A DNA stretch of 64,000 nucleotides from Lepidonotus clava (lineage: Eukaryota > Annelida > Polychaeta > Phyllodocida > Polynoidae): contig OW387138.1 in NCBI GenBank assembly GCA_936440205.1, positions 31,949,541 through 32,013,540 of the forward strand. Reading direction: 5' to 3'. Under the pieces are notes generated by a model. It was not told the origin of the DNA, ran no database searches, and saw only the letters and a program-made list of their open reading frames with translations. Shown here in pieces: positions 58,623-64,000 of this stretch (position 1 is the stretch's first letter; every line of letters starts with the position of its first letter). The position numbers were made by a program, and so were the translations under genes.

Positions 58623-58918
58623 CAGCAGTATGTGCTGAGTGTGAATTGGCTCTTTGGGGCTGGATTATCTCCCTGGCTGGCGTTTCAATGGTCCTAAGCC
58701 GTTTGGCGGGCTGAGGGATCAGGGTGGTGGGGCGGGAGGTGGGGGGCACAGCATACAGATGGGACAACCCGTCACATAACTCGGGCTGCCCGGGGGGCCC
58801 AGACCTGCACCTTAACAAATCTAATCTGGCCATAACACAGGCTTCTCCCCCTGCTATTCCCAAGGGCAAATAGGCTTTTTTCAGGGTATTACAAATATCA
58901 GGTGGTGCATTACTAGAA
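58623..58918 (-). CDS. Candidate internal exon, unassigned protein
   Basis: 296 bases between a strong acceptor (TGTATCCTTTCAG, ending at 58919) and a strong donor (GTGAGT, 58622-58617), phase 1 at both ends. It encodes about 98 residues with a convincing protein look: SSNAPPDICNTLKKAYLPLG, GGEACVMARLDLLRCRSG, LIPQPAKRLRTIETPAREII. Codon choice is GC-richer than the surroundings. Not recognised; RLR/AKR basic and proline-rich parts suggest a regulatory or nuclear protein, but this is a guess. Flanking exons were not found. Confidence 0.5.
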
Positions 58919-59481
58919 CTGAAAGGATACATTGGAAAATGAGAAAATCTTACGTAAAGCCACGCTAACATGCTAATAAAAAGGATGTGATGAATTGCTG
59001 TTTCCACGAATTGTTGACCTATAACCTACTGTCTAGGCTACCGAAAAGTATGTACATATTCACCTGGGGCGCTAATTTTCATTATCAACTGCCTAACTAT
59101 AGGATGTAATCTAAAGGTAAAACCAGTGTTTCCTAACCGTGCCATCAACGTTGCTGCTGATGTGTCTCTCTCAGTCACAGGTTACTTTGATTTTAAGATA
59201 GTTTAAATATATGATTGTTAAATTTCAGTCTTAAATCTAGATCGTTTCTACGTCAAGTCTTTTGATTTTTTTTTCGGTCATTTATCCAACTACAATGATG
59301 TATCCAATTGAGAAATTGCAGATTTCGACGATTGTGAATGTAATAATCTTCTATCACGTTTTTCGGTTGGCAGTTTTTGGGCAGGGCCGAGGGGAGAATC
59401 GTGGCTAATGTGCCTATTAATTACCACTGAAGCTGATAACAGTGTGGGGCACGGGCCCCCAGGCTTATCGTTACCCCACAG

Positions 59482-59685
59482 ACGCCCTCCAGCATGGACG
59501 CTACCAAACCCACAGGTTCAAAAAAATCAAAGTCACCCATGGACCCGGTTATCTGGAGTCCCATCCGGCGCCCGGCTTTGATCACCGGGACGCTGCTACC
59601 TTTAGGATTAAAGCCAAGAACAATGCTAGGCCTGATTTCTCCCCTGGTTGCTATAGTAACACCTCCCTTCTCCAGGGCCGCTTAG
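59482..59685 (+). CDS. Candidate exon, unassigned
   Basis: After an acceptor ACCCCACAG the frame reads TPSSMDATKPTGSKKSKSP and goes on to a TAG at 59683-59685, with DPVIWSPIRRPAL in the middle. A second frame through the same bases is also open and has PGY/PAPGF words, so the reading frame is uncertain. The phase fits the exon at 57209-57268. Confidence 0.25.
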   Translation, partial: TPSSMDATKPTGSKKSKSPMDPVIWSPIRRPALITGTLLPLGLKPRTMLGLISPLVAIVTPPFSRAA

Positions 59686-59993
59686 AATCAATTTAAAGTC
59701 TTTTTCTTGAGGTGAGAGTAGTTGGTGAGTCCTGGTCCCGACGGTTGTGAGGGTCGTATACGATGACCTGGGTTGAGAGGACCACCACGAGGGTTGTCTG
59801 TATTTCATTACACGGTTATCACATAGAATTATGTGAAAAAAAACAGCAAAATATATGTTGACTTGACAATACGCCCTTTACCAAATACCATTTGTCGCAC
59901 AAATTCCATCATTAGGTGTGCAGAAAACGTCGCATTGTTTTCACTATATTTAAGCATCTAGAAAACATCTATCTATCTATGCAAGAACATTAG

Positions 59994-60371
59994 CATGTTA
60001 CATGTCCAAGGCATAAAGTGGACGGTAAAGCTAACGTGCCTTTGGATTTTGCGGATATATGGCGCCAAATGGAATTAGGTCTTCTTGCTGACCAGAGCCC
60101 ACACACTTCAGCTATAACAGTAGATAGACTGAATCCAGCGGAGCTTATCTGTAGAAGTCTGGGTATGTCGCCACCCCCAGTGCACCCCTGTCTCCCCCCT
60201 CCTCCATTAATCCCTCACTCCCCGATGAAAGTGCCCCCAGGTGGGCCCTCCCGCCCCCAGGTCGGCCTACCCGCCGCTAGGGGTGCCACCCTCATGTCGG
60301 CTGGTACCGGCGTGCCGCCCCCGGTGCGGGGTATGTCTGCCCTGTCAGGACTGGGACCAGCGAAGGTCTGA
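59994..60371 (+). CDS. Candidate exon, proline-rich protein, unassigned
   Basis: Frame open from 59994 to TGA 60369-60371. The first part reads VPLDFADIWRQMELGLLADQ and ITVDRLNPAELICRSLG, which looks like structured protein; the second part is Pro/Gly-rich (PPPVHPCLPPPPLIPHSP). Possible donors GTATGT lie after CTGG (about 60165) and after CGGG (about 60330), so the exon may stop at either. The - strand also has an open frame here, less protein-like. Not recognised. Confidence 0.35.
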   Translation, partial: HVTCPRHKVDGKANVPLDFADIWRQMELGLLADQSPHTSAITVDRLNPAELICRSLGMSPPPVHPCLPPPPLIPHSPMKVPPGGPSRPQVGLPAARGATLMSAGTGVPPPVRGMSALSGLGPAKV

Positions 60372-61760
60372 TTGGACGCGGGAGACAGGTGATGGGGGGA
60401 GGGAGAAGCACGTAGGGACATGAGGTACTGGGACAGGGGTACTGGGGACTTTTAACTGGGCTACCTAGAATGTCTTAGGTGATGCAACTCGAAGAAGACA
60501 AACAAAATGTTCTTATACTCTTACACTGGTATCGCTCGTCACCAATAGATGAGATTCAGGAACACGACACCAAGCGGACAAAAAAGAAAAAAAAGGCTTG
60601 TGAACATAAATCAGATCTCCGGAAATGTCTATAATTATATTCCTATGTAATTTCCTTTATGGAACTTAGTGAATATTCAAAATAGAAATATAAAAGCTTA
60701 TGTCATATGCATCATAATATAATGATGAAAATCGACGCTTTTGGCCACTATCTTATATCTTCCTTAAATATAAATAATAAAATAGTATGGAGAACATCTA
60801 ACTCAACGACGGCTTGTTGTAGACTTTGAAATTTATTATAGACATTCAAAGTTGGTCAATTAACATGTTTTGGATAGTTACATCCTTCATCAGAATTGAT
60901 TGGAACCGTATAATTGGGGGGTATATCAATAATCAACAGTGTGAATTTTAACAGGGTGAAAATTTTAACCGGTTGAAAATCAACAGGTTGAAAATAATTA
61001 ACAGTGTTGAATTTTAAAAGTCCACTTTCCTTCGTATAAAGTTGAAAGTAATTATAGTTTATAAGTATTAGGATCTTCACAAGTTTTAAATGAAGATAAA
61101 TGGTGAAATTGTAATGAGTTAAAGTGATTTTAGGGTAGAAAGTCTTTGAAAAGTCTGGAAAATCCTGCTAAAAGCTAAGTTCTGATTCCTACAACAAATG
61201 CAAAACACAACGTCCGTGGCGGTCCTACGCTTCAAATTTTTTTTAAATATAAATAATACGCATTGACATGTTTGGCCAAAGGCAACATCCCAAGAGGCCT
61301 TATAAGTATTACATACCTACAGAAAAGGCCCAGGTTGGCCGTTATGAATGGCTTGTGCTGACCTCATAGCTTTACCTGTTTCAGTAAATCCAATCCCGGT
61401 GGAACAGAGTCTACCATACAATCAGTGGTGAAGGCCCGCCGACATTTCCCTATACTACTGACTATTACATACACAGCTCTCACAGTCCAGGCCACACCCT
61501 ATTAAATCAGAGTCCACCGTGGTGCTTTCAATAGGCCGTGATAAAACTGAATGGAGTAATTGCGCCGAGAGCAGGGTCCCATTGGAGTTATTTACACGGC
61601 AATTGGGCGCGGGAATTGACCCCCGCACTCCACCCATACATCACCCACTGCCGCCCTCACTCCGCCCGACAGCGGGGCAGACAAGGCCAAACTAACCAGA
61701 AAATACCACCAGTTTTTCCATTTTTCCAAGTTCCAACGAACTGGTACGTCAAATTGCATC
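60372..61760. other. No gene seen; short AT-rich repeats
   Basis: 60935-61020 holds direct copies of GGTTGAAAAT and AACAGTGTGAATTTTA. No coding signal. Confidence 0.5.
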
Positions 61761-61855
61761 TATCTATTGGCTCTCCCCCGACGGTCACGTGCGTGCCGCA
61801 ACCAATCAGCATTGATTTGGTTTCTCGGTAACGGGAAGTGTGACGTCACGTTGAA
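61761..61855. promoter_or_regulatory. Promoter-like cluster with full CRE
   Basis: ATTGG at 61766, E-box CACGTG at 61786-61791, CCAAT at 61802-61806, GGTAACGGG near 61828 and a palindromic CRE TGACGTCA at 61841-61848. GC-rich compared with flanks. Direction is unclear; a - strand gene through 60.4-58.6 kb or a + gene beyond 62 kb would both fit. Confidence 0.45.
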
Positions 61856-62021
61856 TGGGTTTACCGAGTCTGGAGGGATCGGTCACGGTCTGGTGACTCC
61901 ATTAGGTGTGGGGCGAATCGTGTGCAGTCTGACAATTAACTGTGTGGTACCTTCTTTTCTGATCCCCATGGTAAAAGACATAGTCGTGTTATAATCTTTT
62001 GTATAACGTTATTTAAAGTAC

Positions 62022-62085
62022 GGAGAGTTAGCATAATGGCAGAGCACTGATCTGTGATTTTAAGGCCACAGTATCATCCGCAATG
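62022..62085 (+). other. tRNA-like fragment
   Basis: GGAGAGTTAGCATAATGGCA carries an A-box-like TAGCATAATGG; the B-box position is poor (GTATCATCC) and arms do not pair well. Probably a tRNA relic. Confidence 0.25.
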
Positions 62086-62097
62086 TGCTAACGTAAA

Positions 62098-62307
62098 AGC
62101 CCAATACCCACTAGGCGATTTTACGGGTGACGGGCGACTGGGAGAATTGGCAGATTCTTATGAGCGCCTGCCAGTACGGTATATTAAATGTGTATGTTTG
62201 ATATGAGTCGGCCCTAAAATCGGCTGACTCTCTTAGTAGAGTCAGCCAATTTTAGCGCTGATGAGTTTGCTGACTTGGGTCAAAGTCGTCTAGTAGGTAT
62301 GGGGCTT
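62098..62307. mobile_element. 210-bp MITE
   Basis: Inverted ends AAGCCCAATACCCACTAGGC and complement of AAGCCCCATACCTACTAGAC. A central hairpin pairs CGGCTGACTCT with AGAGTCAGCC. Non-coding. Confidence 0.65.
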
Positions 62308-64000
62308 GAGGGCTCCACCCCTAAGCCTAGCAAGCTTGTTGCCGGCGATGTGTTTCGTAATGCCGGAACGTTATCTTAACTGAACGTTAACTGCAGGCCC
62401 ACAGCTTGGCAAAATGCCTCGGTGCCACGGATTCTGGCACTGATGTACACAAGTTAGATATCATTATGGCTTTACGAGCCTTGAAATTCTGCTTTTACCT
62501 ACTTAAACTTGGTAAAGCTGTCGAATGCATACACTTAAGGTTTGATCTGTACACCATGTCTATATGAACCATTCCTACTTACATCAGGTTGTAAGATGCA
62601 TGATGCCTTCAGTGTATAATAGCAATGCATTTTTCAATTTAATGATATCAAAATAAACGATAGGGTTATCTAAAATTAAAAAAAATATATATCGGCGAAC
62701 CACTCCTGTGTCCGATTTGAACCCTTTTTGAATAGAGACCATAAAATCCCATAATTGTTTCACGGCCCAACCGAACCATGAAAATGTATTGAACACAGTG
62801 CTCAAACACAATCGAAATACCAAACGGGCGGAGTACCTTTTTAATCGTTAATGGGTGCTCGTCAATAGAACACAGAGAGGTAGGGGTCAATGGGTGTTTT
62901 CATAACACTTAAGAGATAAAATTGAAAAATAGAAATAAAGTGTTATCGTGAACTCAGACATTTCTAGGTGAAAAGTGGGGCCGCTCGAGGACAGACAAAG
63001 TCTTTGTGACTTGATTTGCAAAGTGTGCGTTTTGATAATATTATAACATGACATTTCAGATTGATAAATGTATTTAGGGTTAGAATAATACTGTGAAATG
63101 AACTCAAAGAACATGCCATATGAAATTGATTATTAATTATTACAAAGGATTGAGAGCCTGAGGCTTCACCCATATTGACTTGGCCACTTTGATCAGACCC
63201 GCTTGGTTTGTGGAGAGAACGTAAGTAAACAATGGCTAAAACAAAAACCATGTCTGCAACGTTTTTCCTTTTTAATTTCAAGCTAAAACGTTGGAACAGA
63301 CTGCTTTCACATAGTAACGCTTTTTTCAGATGGGAAAGGTAAATCTCCAAGAAGGAATGTTTTTATGGTTTTAAAGCGAAACGTGATGCCTCTGTGAGGA
63401 GAAACATCCTTCTAAACAGATTGAAAGCCAAATGAGGTCGGATATCACATGGTAATATGACGACCCCCTTATGACATTTCGGAGTGCTTGGGTGGTATTT
63501 GTCTCTTTTTGTGCGACCTTTAGGTAAGCCACCGAACGAATCAATACTGAACTACAGAATGAAATCCGTTGCAATACTAACTTCTTGAATTTGCAGAGAT
63601 CAAGTTGAGAAACTGGTGCACTATGATTTTCAACGGGGGGATATTATCTTATCTGAATTAGGCTACATATAGTCATATGGCAAGCATACCTCATTCCAAA
63701 CCACAAGCCCCCCCCCCCCCCCCGAGAACCATCAAACCATCAAACAGTCTAGCCGAATGTTTCATTAAAAACTCAAAGAGAATTGCACAAAAGGAGACTA
63801 ACTCATGTCTGAAAAAAGTATTTTATAAAGAACCATTTGAAATAGATGTTTATGTGTTCTTACTGACGTTTTATTTTACATCCCATATTAATAATGGCAA
63901 TGTAAAACATCTCTGTTTTACTCTGCTTACTTCAAAATGTGGGTTTGCAAACGCACCCTCCACATGTCACAACCCCCCCCCCCCCCTCAACCATTGCACC
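62308..64000. other. Intergenic, no gene supported
   Basis: AT-rich, short frames only; poly-C tracts near 63708 and 63975. Confidence 0.5.

Noticed and set aside
62022-62085. Functional tRNA gene
   Set aside because: Only the A-box is good; arms and B-box fail.

Overview
This is eukaryotic DNA, AT-rich (my estimate is a little over 60%), from an animal with introns. GT-AG spliced genes, many short terminal-inverted-repeat elements (MITEs), microsatellites and two tyrosine-recombinase (YR) retrotransposons point to a marine invertebrate, most likely a deuterostome such as an echinoderm. The species cannot be fixed from the sequence alone.

Layout. 1-10.4 kb: the 3' two thirds of a CYP3A-like cytochrome P450 gene on the + strand in nine exons. 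Its introns hold a PIF/Harbinger-type MITE, a possible antisense mini-gene and a 2.24-kb inverted-repeat element with a second MITE nested in it. 10.4-15.1 kb: intergenic, with at least four MITEs and a patch of GACATG repeats. 15.1-16.5 kb: an intact extended-SDR reductase gene with a recognisable promoter, a 5'UTR intron and a poly(A) signal. 17.4-22.6 kb and 28.3-33.2 kb: two different Ngaro/PAT-like YR retrotransposons, both read leftwards and both with split direct repeats. The second looks whole; the first is lightly broken. Between them lie an E-box/ETS/CTCF-like cluster and a weak candidate exon. 34.4-35.1 kb: a TTAA-flanked palindromic element. 37.0-39.5 kb: a complete single-coding-exon gene on the - strand for a bisecting GlcNAc-transferase (MGAT3/GT17) homologue with an unusually long stem. 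40-49 kb: mainly minisatellites, one G-rich with GGGATTAGGG units. A second is interrupted by a 1.33-kb TA-flanked element that carries a tRNA-like block. 49.5-54.6 kb: more MITEs and satellites. 54.6-62 kb: two promoter-like motif clusters and several candidate exons on both strands that I cannot assign to a known protein, including one with the cysteine spacing of an EB/EGF-like module. The rest appears to be intergenic.

The three recognisable host genes (P450, SDR, MGAT3) are separately transcribed and show no sign of working together. Boundaries and open frames were read directly. Family names rest on motifs recalled from known families. Candidate exons in 54-61 kb are inferences from splice signals and coding look.
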